NCBI GenBank assembly: GCA_020630915.1
Contig: JAHDIF010000013.1
Span: 1-61,078 of the forward strand
Length of the DNA: 61,078 nt
Source of the DNA: Dokdonia sp.
GTDB taxonomy: Bacteria > Bacteroidota > Bacteroidia > Flavobacteriales > Flavobacteriaceae
Direction: 5' to 3'
Position numbers and translations under genes: made by a program. The notes below the pieces were generated by a model. That model was given only the letters and a program-made list of their open reading frames with translations. It searched no databases and was not told where the DNA came from. How positions within the stretch are numbered: the stretch's first letter is position 1; each line of letters begins with the position of its first letter. Shown here one piece after another: positions 52,157 through 61,078 of the stretch.

Positions 52157-53854
52157 TTAGTTTTTTCTAAAAAAAGTCGTTTCGAAGGTACTACTATTAC
52201 CCACATTATCCGTAACGATAAGTTTTAAATTGTTTTCTGTATCAGTAACGATATTATCGTTAAAATCATGTGTTAGGGAATTGGTTTTATAGTCATACTC
52301 CATAAGAATAAACTTTCCATTTACCGTCGCTCTATATCCCTTAATACCGCTTGCATTGTCTGTAATCTTAAACTTTAGGTAACGGTACTTAGACATCCAC
52401 TTGCCCTTACTTACATTTTGAGCTACAATTTTTGGAGGTGTCTTGTCAAGCCCCACACTATAAGTTCCTAGTTTACGAGTGGTGCAGGTGAGTTTGTTAT
52501 CTTTTATTCGCGCCCCAGAATAATAGACTTCATCTTTGTAATTAAGTATGCCTAGATACAGTTTTTTACGATCTTCAGGCAAATATTTTGAAATATCATA
52601 GCTTATGACAGCATTTTTATGAAGTGGGATTTCTTTATTATGAAACGTAAGGACATCGCCAGAGACCTGTAAATCTAAAAAAGCATCTTCATACAACGCT
52701 CCTTTAGGTATATAGATGTCAAACTTTCCGTCGTTATAAGTATAGTTTTGATCTGCATATACATAATGATCCGTGGTTTTGATCTTTTTAGGGATGGATA
52801 TAGTATCGGTTTTCCCTAAAATGGGGATATTAACTTTTGTGGTGTTGTTTTTAAAATCTTTAACAGCAATATTGTATTCATACGAGAGACCATCGGTTAC
52901 AAAAAGTTCTCCATTATCCTCTGCTACAGGATAAATGCTTAAGGGATTGTTTTTTTCTATAAATAGTTTTTGAATTCTACTCTTTTTATTCATAAAAAAA
53001 GAATAATCAATCATTCTATTCAAATAACGTGTTTCGGCAAATGAAAATTTATCCATCTGTATTTCAAGACTCGCTTTGCCGTTTATACTTGTCTTTATGT
53101 TATAAATACCATTCTTGTTATTTGCTAGATCCTGTTGATCTACGGTGCTAATACCAAAACCTATTCTTCCCTGAGCGGTTATACTTTCTGTTGTGAAATT
53201 TCCATTAGGCTGTTGTGTAAGTCTCAATTCTACAGGGTTAGCAGATCTATTTATAGCTGAATTTTCATCCAAAGGGTAGGCCATCACCCTTGTAACTAGA
53301 GGCTTTTTTGTGTCACTAATATCTACACCAAATAAAAACGGATTCATAGGTCGTGAGTTCCTATCCCGTATTTCATAATGAAGGTGAGGACCACCACTAC
53401 TTCCTGTGTTACCGCTATAGGCTATTACTTCTCCCTTAGTTACCTCTAGCACACCCGTATTAGGGAATAGTTCAATTTCAAAACTCTCTTTCTTGTATTG
53501 TTGTTTTTTGATGTAGGCTTCAATCTTGGGGGAAAATTTTTTGAGATGTGCATACACGGTAACGTAGCCATTAGGATGTGTGATATACAATGCCTTTCCG
53601 TACCCATAATGCGCTATTTTGATCCTGCTTACAGATCCTTCTGCCGTGGCAAATACCTTAAAACCTTCTTTACGTTGTGTTTTTATATCAAGACCACTAT
53701 GAAAATGATTGCTACGCAATTCTCCAAAAGTACCAGACAAGACTAACGGGATGTCTAAGGGTTTTTGAAAATAATCTGGAGGTAATTCTTCTTGAGCAAA
53801 AGATGGAGATGCACAACACAGCCCAAAAAATATAAAAACAAAAAATCTAGCCAT
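52157..53854 (-). CDS. M23-family peptidase
   Basis: The 565-residue protein has a signal peptide (FVFIFFGLCCASPSFAQ) and an N-terminal LytM/M23 domain with SNHFHSGLDIKT, YGKALYITHPNGYVTVYAHL, GEVIAYSGNTGSSGGPHLHYEI: the zinc-binding His and Asp (HxxxD) and HLH are all present, so it should be an active peptidase that cuts peptidoglycan peptides. The long C-terminal part has several beta domains (for example VDQQDLANNKNGIYNIKTSI, KIVAQNVSKGKWMSKYRYL) and no membrane segment. The TonB receptor gene follows after 6 bases. Confidence 0.92.
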   Translation of the reverse strand: MARFFVFIFFGLCCASPSFAQEELPPDYFQKPLDIPLVLSGTFGELRSNHFHSGLDIKTQRKEGFKVFATAEGSVSRIKIAHYGYGKALYITHPNGYVTVYAHLKKFSPKIEAYIKKQQYKKESFEIELFPNTGVLEVTKGEVIAYSGNTGSSGGPHLHYEIRDRNSRPMNPFLFGVDISDTKKPLVTRVMAYPLDENSAINRSANPVELRLTQQPNGNFTTESITAQGRIGFGISTVDQQDLANNKNGIYNIKTSINGKASLEIQMDKFSFAETRYLNRMIDYSFFMNKKSRIQKLFIEKNNPLSIYPVAEDNGELFVTDGLSYEYNIAVKDFKNNTTKVNIPILGKTDTISIPKKIKTTDHYVYADQNYTYNDGKFDIYIPKGALYEDAFLDLQVSGDVLTFHNKEIPLHKNAVISYDISKYLPEDRKKLYLGILNYKDEVYYSGARIKDNKLTCTTRKLGTYSVGLDKTPPKIVAQNVSKGKWMSKYRYLKFKITDNASGIKGYRATVNGKFILMEYDYKTNSLTHDFNDNIVTDTENNLKLIVTDNVGNSSTFETTFFRKN

Positions 53855-53909
53855 AAAGTGCTAAAGTAGGTATTGCAAGAATAAAATAAAAAATTATGTT
53901 GAGGAGTCC

Positions 53910-53923
53910 GCTTTCGCGAAAGC
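53910..53923. repeat. Iterated palindrome, exact copy
   Basis: GCTTTCGCGAAAGC between the end of the DUF4249 gene and the start of the M23 gene on the minus strand. Confidence 0.9.
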
Positions 53924-53933
53924 ATAAGAACAT

Positions 53934-54851
53934 TTACTCTATAACGATTGAATCTTTAAATTCTTGTGAAATAGAAAAATAACCCAGGGCAAACTCATCG
54001 GGCCTATCCAGATTATCAAAAGTGTTAATATTATCTATCCCTTCTATTTTGAGAATATTACCCCTTATAGTGGCAACAGGTGTTTGGAAAGGGCCATTTG
54101 CTCCTTGTTGACTTTGTTCGAGTAAGCCATTCATATAATTAAAGAAAGACTCTTCGGCACCTAGAATACTAATGTTTACTTCATCACCAGGCTCTAGATC
54201 CGTATCATAAAAATAGGAAAACGAAAACTGTTGTCCTTGAAAAAATTCGTCTGGAGAGGTGATAAATTCACCAAAATCAAAGTCAAAAACATAAAAATCT
54301 TCTCGATCTGGAGTATCAGTAAATTCTATGACAACTTCCGTATCGTCTTCGTCAAAAAGCGCTCCATCTCCTTGTACTAAGGAGTCAATATTCGAGGTAG
54401 GGACAAATCTTGTTCTTGCAAAAAATAACTCATCTTGGTATCGCACAAAAAGTAAATAAACATCTGTAGTGTCTAAGAGGGCAGAGGTGACGATCTTATT
54501 CTCTGCCACGGGCGAAATAGTCGTTGCAAACGGCCTGTACAATCCGGGTTCTCCTGGCACAGGCTCGTATGGAATAAAAGCGCCAGAGCCTTCTATTTGG
54601 ATAGACATTTCATCAACTACCGCAGGTTGTATCTCGTCAAAAAATGAAGAGGACAAAGACACACGTATATTAGCTTCTGTAAGTTGTTGAGACGTGTCTA
54701 CACGTATCAAAGCGTCTACAATAAGTCTTGGGTCTTCACTGTCTAGCTCAACGTCTATTACTTCTTCACAGGAGATACTGCTTACAAGAACTAAAAAGAG
54801 TAATGCAAGATATATAGTACAATTAATTATATGATTCTTGAGCGTTTTCAT
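53934..54851 (-). CDS. DUF4249 family lipoprotein
   Basis: The 305-residue protein has a lipoprotein signal with lipobox SISC (YLALLFLVLVSSISCEEVID); Cys22 or so would be lipidated. The mature beta-rich domain has family-type stretches DVELDSEDPRLIVDALI, NIRVSLSSSFFDEIQPAV, GLYRPFATTISPVAENK and EFALGYFSISQEFKDSI. DUF4249 proteins are found next to TonB receptors in Bacteroidota, as here, and are probably their surface partners. The frame extends upstream to 54896, but MKTLKNHIINC at 54851 carries the signal. The receptor gene ends 4 bases upstream. Confidence 0.88.
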   Translation of the reverse strand: MKTLKNHIINCTIYLALLFLVLVSSISCEEVIDVELDSEDPRLIVDALIRVDTSQQLTEANIRVSLSSSFFDEIQPAVVDEMSIQIEGSGAFIPYEPVPGEPGLYRPFATTISPVAENKIVTSALLDTTDVYLLFVRYQDELFFARTRFVPTSNIDSLVQGDGALFDEDDTEVVIEFTDTPDREDFYVFDFDFGEFITSPDEFFQGQQFSFSYFYDTDLEPGDEVNISILGAEESFFNYMNGLLEQSQQGANGPFQTPVATIRGNILKIEGIDNINTFDNLDRPDEFALGYFSISQEFKDSIVIE

Positions 54852-54855
54852 ATTC

Positions 54856-57234
54856 TTAAAATTTAAAGTTATAGGTAACCGCTGGTATAATTCCAAAAAT
54901 GGACGTTCTAATCGCTTCGTTAGTGCCAGTTTCTACATTTTGTCTAAAGTTAATAGAGGCCGCATTCATTCTATTATACACATTGTATACACTAAAAATC
55001 CACTCAGATTGCCAGTTACGATCTTTATTTTTACGTGGTGTAAGTGTTGCGCTTAGGTCTAACCTGTGGTAGGAGGGAAGGCGTTGCTCATTACGAGGTC
55101 CATAGGTAGGAATGGTGATCCCTTGAAATTGAAACTGGCCTACAGGAAAGTTAGTAGGTTGTCCCGTTTGAAATAAAAAGTTACTCCCAAAACGCCATTT
55201 TTCATTAAGGTCGTAGGATAGATTCATAGAGATATCATGCGTTTTGTCATAAGGTGTATTGTACCATTCTCCTTGGTTAATTCCTATTTCATTTTCATTC
55301 CTTCCAGGAGTACGCTGTTCTGACTTAGATAGTGTATATGCTAGAAACCCTTTAAGCGCTCCATCATTTTTACGCAATAAGAACTCTGCACCGTAAGCGC
55401 GTGCCTCTCCTTGCAGGATTACTTCTTCGATCTCATTGTTTGCTATAAGTTGGGCGCCGTCTATGTAGTCAATACGACCATCTATGTCTTTGTAAAAAAT
55501 TTCTGTTTCTAGGGTAAATTCGCTTTCGCGAAAGCTAAAATTCTTAAAATACCCGAGCGCATATTGATCTAATATTTGTGGTTTTGCAAAAGGACCACTA
55601 GGTGTCCATACGTCTAGCGGAGTGGGAGAACTCGTGTTTGATAGTAAATGTAAGTATTGCACAAGTCTTGTATAACTGCCTTTAAAAGAAGTGTCATCAT
55701 TAAGAGCGTAAGCCGCCGCTAGCCTAGGCTCAAGACTATTGTAAGTGGCTAGCTTATCACTACGTGATCTCGATGTGTCTACACCTATAGGGTCTGCACT
55801 TTGATAAATAAGTAAGAAAGGATCAAAAGTTACAGGTTGATTATCTCTATAAATAGTTACTTCGTCTTGTCCCAAACGAGTGAAATTGCTGTATCGTAAA
55901 CCGTATTGTAGCGTGAGGTCTTGTGTTATTTTATGTTCTATATCTACGTAGGCAGCAAATTCATTTGCAAACTTTTTAATGAGTTGTTCTTCTACAATAC
56001 CAGAATCCGGACCGTTAGGAGATATTTTTCCTGGATTGAAGGTGTAGTACAGATTGTTAATCCCTGAGTAGATTTTCATCTTTTCATTAAGGTAGTAGGT
56101 AAGGTCGTATTTGAGGTTAATGTTAGAGATGCCAGAATTCCACTCAAAACCTACAAAGTCCAGATCTAAACCGTAAAAGTAGTCGCTGTAAATCAGGGAA
56201 GCATTAGAAAATAACTTGTCTGAAAAAATATGATTCCAGCGCAAGTTACCTAACGCGTTTCCGTACACATTTTCAAAACTATCTTGTATACTGAACAAAT
56301 CTCTTCCAAAATATCCTGAGAGATACAAACTATTGTTTTCATTAATTTTAAAGTTAATTTTTGTGTTTAGATCATAAAACAGGGCTTTATTATCAATATC
56401 AAATAGTGGTAAAAAAAGATGTGCATAAGACGCTCTTCCACCTATTAAAAATGCGGCTTTGTTCTCAATAATCGGCCCTTCTACTAGAAGTCTGCTAGCG
56501 ACTGCTCCTATGCCGCCGTTTACTTTAAATTTCTTACTATTTCCTTCTTTCTGGTAGATGTCTAGAACAGAAGAAACACGACCTCCATATCTTGCAGGTA
56601 TTCCTCCTTTGTATAATTTAAGATCTTTAACGGCATCTGGATTAAATACTGAGAAAAAGCCAAAAAGGTGTGACGAGTTAAAGATCGTAGCTTCATCTAG
56701 CAATATCAAATTTTGGTCCGCCGCACCACCACGCACGTTAAATCCTGAAGCTCCTTCGCCAGCACTTGTGACACCAGGTAGGAGTAAAATAGCTTTGACC
56801 ACGTCTGCCTCGCCTAAAACGACAGGAATATTTTTGATAGTTTCTGCCGTAAGTGTATTAATACTCATTTGCGGTTTTCTAATCTTAACACGCTCTACGT
56901 TTTCTTCTATGATTACTTCGTCTAGGGATTGTGTTTGTAACGATAATGAAAAATTACGTCTGATATTTTTATCCAGAGTAATTGTCTCTACAATGTCTTT
57001 ATACCCTAGATAGCTTAGTTGTACTTTATAAGTTCCTTCTGGTAGTGTGATAGAATAAAACCCATATGAATTTGTAGTAACTCCATTAGAGATTTCTGGA
57101 AAAAGAATATTGACCCCTATGAGTGTTTCATTACTTTCTATGTCTGTAATGGTTCCGCTTAGGGTATATTTTTCTTGAGCTAAGAGGTAAGAGCCTATTC
57201 CCAGGAATAAAAGGAGTAAAAGATATTTTTTCAT
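54856..57234 (-). CDS. TonB-dependent receptor (paired with DUF4249)
   Basis: The 792-residue receptor has a signal peptide (YLLLLLFLGIGSYLLAQ), a carboxypeptidase-regulatory-like domain (LSGTITDIESNETLIGVNIL), a plug (LGEADVVKAILLLPGVTSAG, NVRGGAADQNLILLDEATIF, KLYKGGIPARYGGRVSSVLD) and a barrel ending in IFGIIPAVTYNFKF, with a terminal Phe as in barrels. EIFYKDIDGRIDYIDGAQ in the middle is typical. Its cargo is unknown. An exact palindrome at 55522 encodes SFRES within NFSFRESEFT. It is read with the DUF4249 gene. Confidence 0.93.
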   Translation of the reverse strand: MKKYLLLLLFLGIGSYLLAQEKYTLSGTITDIESNETLIGVNILFPEISNGVTTNSYGFYSITLPEGTYKVQLSYLGYKDIVETITLDKNIRRNFSLSLQTQSLDEVIIEENVERVKIRKPQMSINTLTAETIKNIPVVLGEADVVKAILLLPGVTSAGEGASGFNVRGGAADQNLILLDEATIFNSSHLFGFFSVFNPDAVKDLKLYKGGIPARYGGRVSSVLDIYQKEGNSKKFKVNGGIGAVASRLLVEGPIIENKAAFLIGGRASYAHLFLPLFDIDNKALFYDLNTKINFKINENNSLYLSGYFGRDLFSIQDSFENVYGNALGNLRWNHIFSDKLFSNASLIYSDYFYGLDLDFVGFEWNSGISNINLKYDLTYYLNEKMKIYSGINNLYYTFNPGKISPNGPDSGIVEEQLIKKFANEFAAYVDIEHKITQDLTLQYGLRYSNFTRLGQDEVTIYRDNQPVTFDPFLLIYQSADPIGVDTSRSRSDKLATYNSLEPRLAAAYALNDDTSFKGSYTRLVQYLHLLSNTSSPTPLDVWTPSGPFAKPQILDQYALGYFKNFSFRESEFTLETEIFYKDIDGRIDYIDGAQLIANNEIEEVILQGEARAYGAEFLLRKNDGALKGFLAYTLSKSEQRTPGRNENEIGINQGEWYNTPYDKTHDISMNLSYDLNEKWRFGSNFLFQTGQPTNFPVGQFQFQGITIPTYGPRNEQRLPSYHRLDLSATLTPRKNKDRNWQSEWIFSVYNVYNRMNAASINFRQNVETGTNEAIRTSIFGIIPAVTYNFKF
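55522..55535. repeat. Iterated palindrome, exact copy in the TonB receptor gene
   Basis: GCTTTCGCGAAAGC, read on the minus strand in frame as SFRES. Confidence 0.9.
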
Positions 57235-57282
57235 TAAGTATTTCTTTGAAGTAAAGCTACAGCCTTATTTTCAGAATTTTAT

Positions 57283-57313
57283 GTTAAAAAAAACCACGCA
57301 ATCGCGTGGTTTT
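57283..57313 (-). terminator. Terminator after icd
   Basis: AAAACCACGC and GCGTGGTTTT pair over 10 bp with a 4-base loop; the minus strand runs into a T-stretch. It lies between the icd stop and the TonB receptor start. Confidence 0.85.
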
Positions 57314-57370
57314 AAGTTCAATTTTATGGTGACGCTAAACGTGTTCTGCGGCCGATATTGTTGAGGAGAC

Positions 57371-57384
57371 GCTTTCGCGAAAGC
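57371..57384. repeat. Iterated palindrome, exact copy
   Basis: GCTTTCGCGAAAGC between the icd stop codon and its terminator, so it should lie in the 3' untranslated part of the icd mRNA. Confidence 0.9.
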
Positions 57385-57393
57385 GGTTACAAC

Positions 57394-59661
<2,268 letters not shown>

Positions 59662-59674
59662 ATTTTAAGGATGG

Positions 59675-59682
59675 CAAATATA
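59675..59682 (-). promoter_or_regulatory. Candidate -7 box for icd
   Basis: The minus strand reads TATATTTG, matching TAnnTTTG, just downstream of the hairpin that ends the proposed structured RNA. Confidence 0.45.
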
Positions 59683-59740
59683 ACTAATACGAGCGATTTA
59701 TTATAATCAATAATACCTTGAATGGTAGAATTAAAAGATC

Positions 59741-59895
59741 AAAAGCCATATCAATGTGATAAATCACTTAATATGGCTTTTCTCTACCTCGCTTACCGGT
59801 AAACCCTTGAGGTTTTAAGTGAGGTAATTAGTGCTCACACCGTTGAGGTCGGATAGTAGCTATCGGAAGTCTAATAACTACTAGGCACTTCTGTA
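59741..59895 (-). ncRNA. Probable structured small RNA of unknown class
   Basis: The 532-base space between icd and rplS holds nested complementary segments with no reading frame. Read on the minus strand, AGTGC (59889-59885) pairs with GCACT (59834-59830) and encloses TAGTAG/CTACTA and CCG/CGG stems. Next comes a hairpin of TACCTCACTTA with TAAGCGAGGTA (59826-59816 and 59795-59785; one G-U) with an inner AAACC/GGTTT. Last is AAAAGCCATAT paired with ATATGGCTTTT (59781-59741), with an inner GTGAT/ATCAC and T-rich sequence after it, like a terminator. Strand is inferred from that end. 6S-Flavo and other Rfam Bacteroidota RNAs are candidates; I could not match any. Confidence 0.5.
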
Positions 59896-59971
59896 GATCA
59901 TTCTTAAGATTGTTCGATTTGAAAAAGTTACGTTTTATAAATCTAGCTTGTGCAGCGCTTCTTGTTAGATG

Positions 59972-59998
59972 TTGACCTAAAGAAATGTAATACTTTTG
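59972..59998 (+). promoter_or_regulatory. Promoter-like site without a downstream gene
   Basis: TTG (59972-59974), 16 bases and TACTTTTG (59991-59998) fit both elements of the Bacteroidetes promoter on the plus strand. No reading frame follows before the rplS terminator at 60104, so it could drive a small RNA of about 100 bases or be chance. Confidence 0.35.
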
Positions 59999-60103
59999 CT
60001 AATTCTCTAACCTAAAATTACAACAAAAGACAACTCCATTGGCAAAATATAAATATTTAATTATCAAACGGTTATGAACTTAGGATATAAACAATTGTGC
60101 ATA

Positions 60104-60130
60104 AAAAAAAGCCTTTCGTGAGAAAGGCTT
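60104..60130 (-). terminator. Terminator after rplS
   Basis: AGCCTTTC (60111-60118) and GAAAGGCT (60123-60130) pair with a 4-base loop; on the minus strand the stem is followed by eight T. Confidence 0.88.
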
Positions 60131-60151
60131 TGTACTTGTAATTTGGATTGG

Positions 60152-60502
60152 TTACGAACGCTTTTCTTTAATTCTAGCTTTCTTACCGGTAAGTCCTCTA
60201 AAGTAATAAATACGAGCTCTACGTACGCTACCTCTTTTGTTAACTTCTATTTTTTGTATTGCAGGTAAATTTAACGGGAATACACGTTCCACACCTACAG
60301 TACCAGACATTTTTCTAATTGTGAAGGTTTGCGTTCTTCCAGTTCCTCTTAATTGGATTACAACTCCTCTAAAGAACTGTGTACGGCTCTTTTCACCTTC
60401 CTTAATTTCGTAATACACTGTGATTGTGTCACCAGCGCTAAATTCTGGGAATTCATTTTTTGTAATGAATTCGTCTTGTACAAATTTTACTAAATCTTCC
60501 AT
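60152..60502 (-). CDS. rplS: 50S ribosomal protein L19
   Basis: L19 sits at the interface of the large and small ribosomal subunits. The 116-residue protein has FSAGDTITVYYEIKEGEKSR, QFFRGVVIQLRGTGRTQTFT, IRKMSGTVGVERVFPLNLP and KRGSVRRARIYYFRGLTGKK, all diagnostic. It has a well-formed promoter at 60575-60604 and a leader of about 70 bases that could be regulatory. It stands alone here, without trmD or rpsP. Confidence 0.97.
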   Translation of the reverse strand: MEDLVKFVQDEFITKNEFPEFSAGDTITVYYEIKEGEKSRTQFFRGVVIQLRGTGRTQTFTIRKMSGTVGVERVFPLNLPAIQKIEVNKRGSVRRARIYYFRGLTGKKARIKEKRS

Positions 60503-60572
60503 GATAATGGATTTTGTTACGTTTTGCCTTTAGATAACATTCACGATGATCGTCAGAGGTTAACTAAGCGGG
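60503..60572 (-). promoter_or_regulatory. rplS leader, possible ribosomal protein leader
   Basis: The leader begins about 3 bases after the -7 box and includes the small palindrome ACGATCATCGT on the minus strand. L19 leaders have been proposed for Flavobacteria (Rfam), but I cannot check the match. Confidence 0.3.
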
Positions 60573-60574
60573 TG

Positions 60575-60604
60575 CAAAAATAAGATATTCTTATTGATTT
60601 GCAA
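60575..60604 (-). promoter_or_regulatory. rplS promoter
   Basis: On the minus strand TTG (60604-60602), 19 bases and TATTTTTG (60582-60575) fit the Bacteroidetes consensus and its spacing. This is the best promoter match in the window. Confidence 0.65.
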
Positions 60605-60622
60605 TTAATTTAAAGGTAGTTT

Positions 60623-60660
60623 TTGTGAGTACGCTTTCGCGAAAGCGATTTTACTCACAA
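60623..60660. repeat. Iterated palindrome, exact copy, inside a longer inverted repeat
   Basis: The 16-bp palindrome CGCTTTCGCGAAAGCG (60632-60647) is itself flanked by TTGTGAGTA on the left and TACTCACAA on the right, so the whole 38 bp can form one long hairpin with a 4-base bulge. It lies between rpsT and the rplS promoter. Confidence 0.85.
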
Positions 60661-60692
60661 TTTATAGTGTACTACCGTCACTTATAAATAAC

Positions 60693-60722
60693 AAAAAAAC
60701 TTCTACACATAGGTAGAAGTTT
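60693..60722 (-). terminator. Terminator after rpsT
   Basis: AAACTTCTAC and GTAGAAGTTT pair over 10 bp with a 6-base loop, and the minus strand continues into seven T. Confidence 0.85.
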
Positions 60723-60745
60723 TAATTTCTTAACGTAAAAGCTGC

Positions 60746-60997
60746 TTAAAGAGCTGCTACGTGCTTTGCTAATTTAGACTTTAAATTAGAAGCTTTGTTA
60801 TCATGAATGATATTGCGCTTAGCTAATTTGTCTATCATAGCAACAACAGCTGGATATAAAGCCTCTGCTTCTTTCTTGTTAGAAAGATCACGTAACTTCT
60901 TAATTGCGTTACGAGTGGTGCGGTGCTGGTATCTGTTTCTCAGACGTTTTGTCTCGCTGTTTCTAATTCTTTTTAATGCTGACTTGTGATTTGCCAT
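60746..60997 (-). CDS. rpsT: 30S ribosomal protein S20
   Basis: S20 binds 16S rRNA early in small-subunit assembly. The 83-residue, strongly basic protein starts [20 protein letters not shown] and has [16 protein letters not shown], typical of the family, with a helical C-terminal half ([18 protein letters not shown]). A tRNA-Glu gene lies 33 bases upstream on the same strand, and no -7 box is evident between them, so the two may share a transcript. A terminator follows at 60693-60722. Confidence 0.95.
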   Translation of the reverse strand: MANHKSALKRIRNSETKRLRNRYQHRTTRNAIKKLRDLSNKKEAEALYPAVVAMIDKLAKRNIIHDNKASNLKSKLAKHVAAL

Positions 60998-61030
60998 CTT
61001 CTTGTCGTTAAATTCTTATTATCAAAATTG

Positions 61031-61078
61031 TAGCCCGTAGGGGAATCGAACCCCTCTTACCAGGATGAAAACCTGGCG
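61031..61078 (-). tRNA. tRNA-Glu (anticodon UUC), truncated by the window edge
   Basis: The minus strand shows the anticodon arm CCAGG, loop TTTTCAT with anticodon TTC, CCTGG, then the T arm AGGGG-TTCGATT-CCCCT, acceptor strand ACGGGCT and discriminator A. The D arm and 5' acceptor strand lie beyond the edge. CCA is not encoded. Confidence 0.93.

Overview
The window is chromosomal DNA of an AT-rich Bacteroidota, almost certainly a marine Flavobacteriaceae and possibly Dokdonia or a close relative (genus is a weak guess). The signs are gldB and gldC, a type IX secretion (T9SS) C-terminal domain, two TonB receptors of the carboxypeptidase-regulatory type, a primary sigma factor without region 1.1, Bacteroidetes -7 boxes (TAnnTTTG) in front of many genes, and ribosomal protein L32 and DnaG whose zinc ligands are replaced. 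I see no prophage, insertion sequence, CRISPR array or integrase; apart from a few small membrane and surface genes this is core genome.

Layout. 0.3-6.3 kb: a small PID-CTERM-type surface protein, riboflavin synthase and PdxA (divergent), then yceD-rpmF-fabH-accB-accC for ribosome and fatty acid synthesis. 6.3-14.5 kb: deoxynucleoside kinase, an exported beta-rich protein, zinc-less DnaG primase, an orphan LuxR-type regulator with a degenerate receiver, nadE, gldB-gldC (gliding motility and T9SS), an unknown protein, the GTPase YsxC and an alpha/beta hydrolase. 14.8-30.4 kb: a complete-looking dcw cluster (mraZ, rsmH, ftsL, ftsI, murE, mraY, murD, ftsW, murG, murC, ftsQ, ftsA, ftsZ), tightly packed, preceded by three 10-bp-spaced AAAGTG-type boxes that look like a MraZ operator. 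30.5-34.4 kb: yqeY, tRNA-Arg(UCG), an unknown SH3-like protein, an MtfA-type peptidase, a BI-1-type membrane protein and rpe. 34.4-43.2 kb: a BLUF blue-light sensor beside rpoD, a DUF4268 and ZIP transporter pair, two rRNA methyltransferases with almost leaderless promoters, a DUF6452/DUF6048 pair and ornithine aminotransferase with a Cys-rich insertion. 43.2-48.4 kb: a cluster of small membrane proteins (two DUF2752, a CCC-motif protein, a CD225/dispanin) beside a T9SS cargo protein, then an Smr protein and a Ca-binding-repeat lipoprotein. 48.5-61 kb: cysteine desulfurase, TonB receptor plus M23 peptidase, TonB receptor plus DUF4249 lipoprotein, monomeric isocitrate dehydrogenase, a probable structured RNA, rplS, rpsT and a truncated tRNA-Glu.

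The strongest unexplained signal is a 14-bp perfect palindrome, GCTTTCGCGAAAGC. I count 16 exact copies and 5 altered copies, about one per 3 kb. It lies both between genes and inside reading frames, where it adds RFRES, AFAKA or TLSRK to unrelated proteins. Eight of the exact copies carry GTAC on the left on the given strand and only one shows it on the other strand, so the element may be oriented. It resembles in concept the HIP1 palindrome of cyanobacteria. A second hidden signal is a nested set of stem-loops at about 59.74-59.89 kb, between icd and rplS, which looks like a small structured RNA on the minus strand.

Coordinates of sites and motifs were read by eye. Promoter and RNA calls are pattern matches, not computed predictions.
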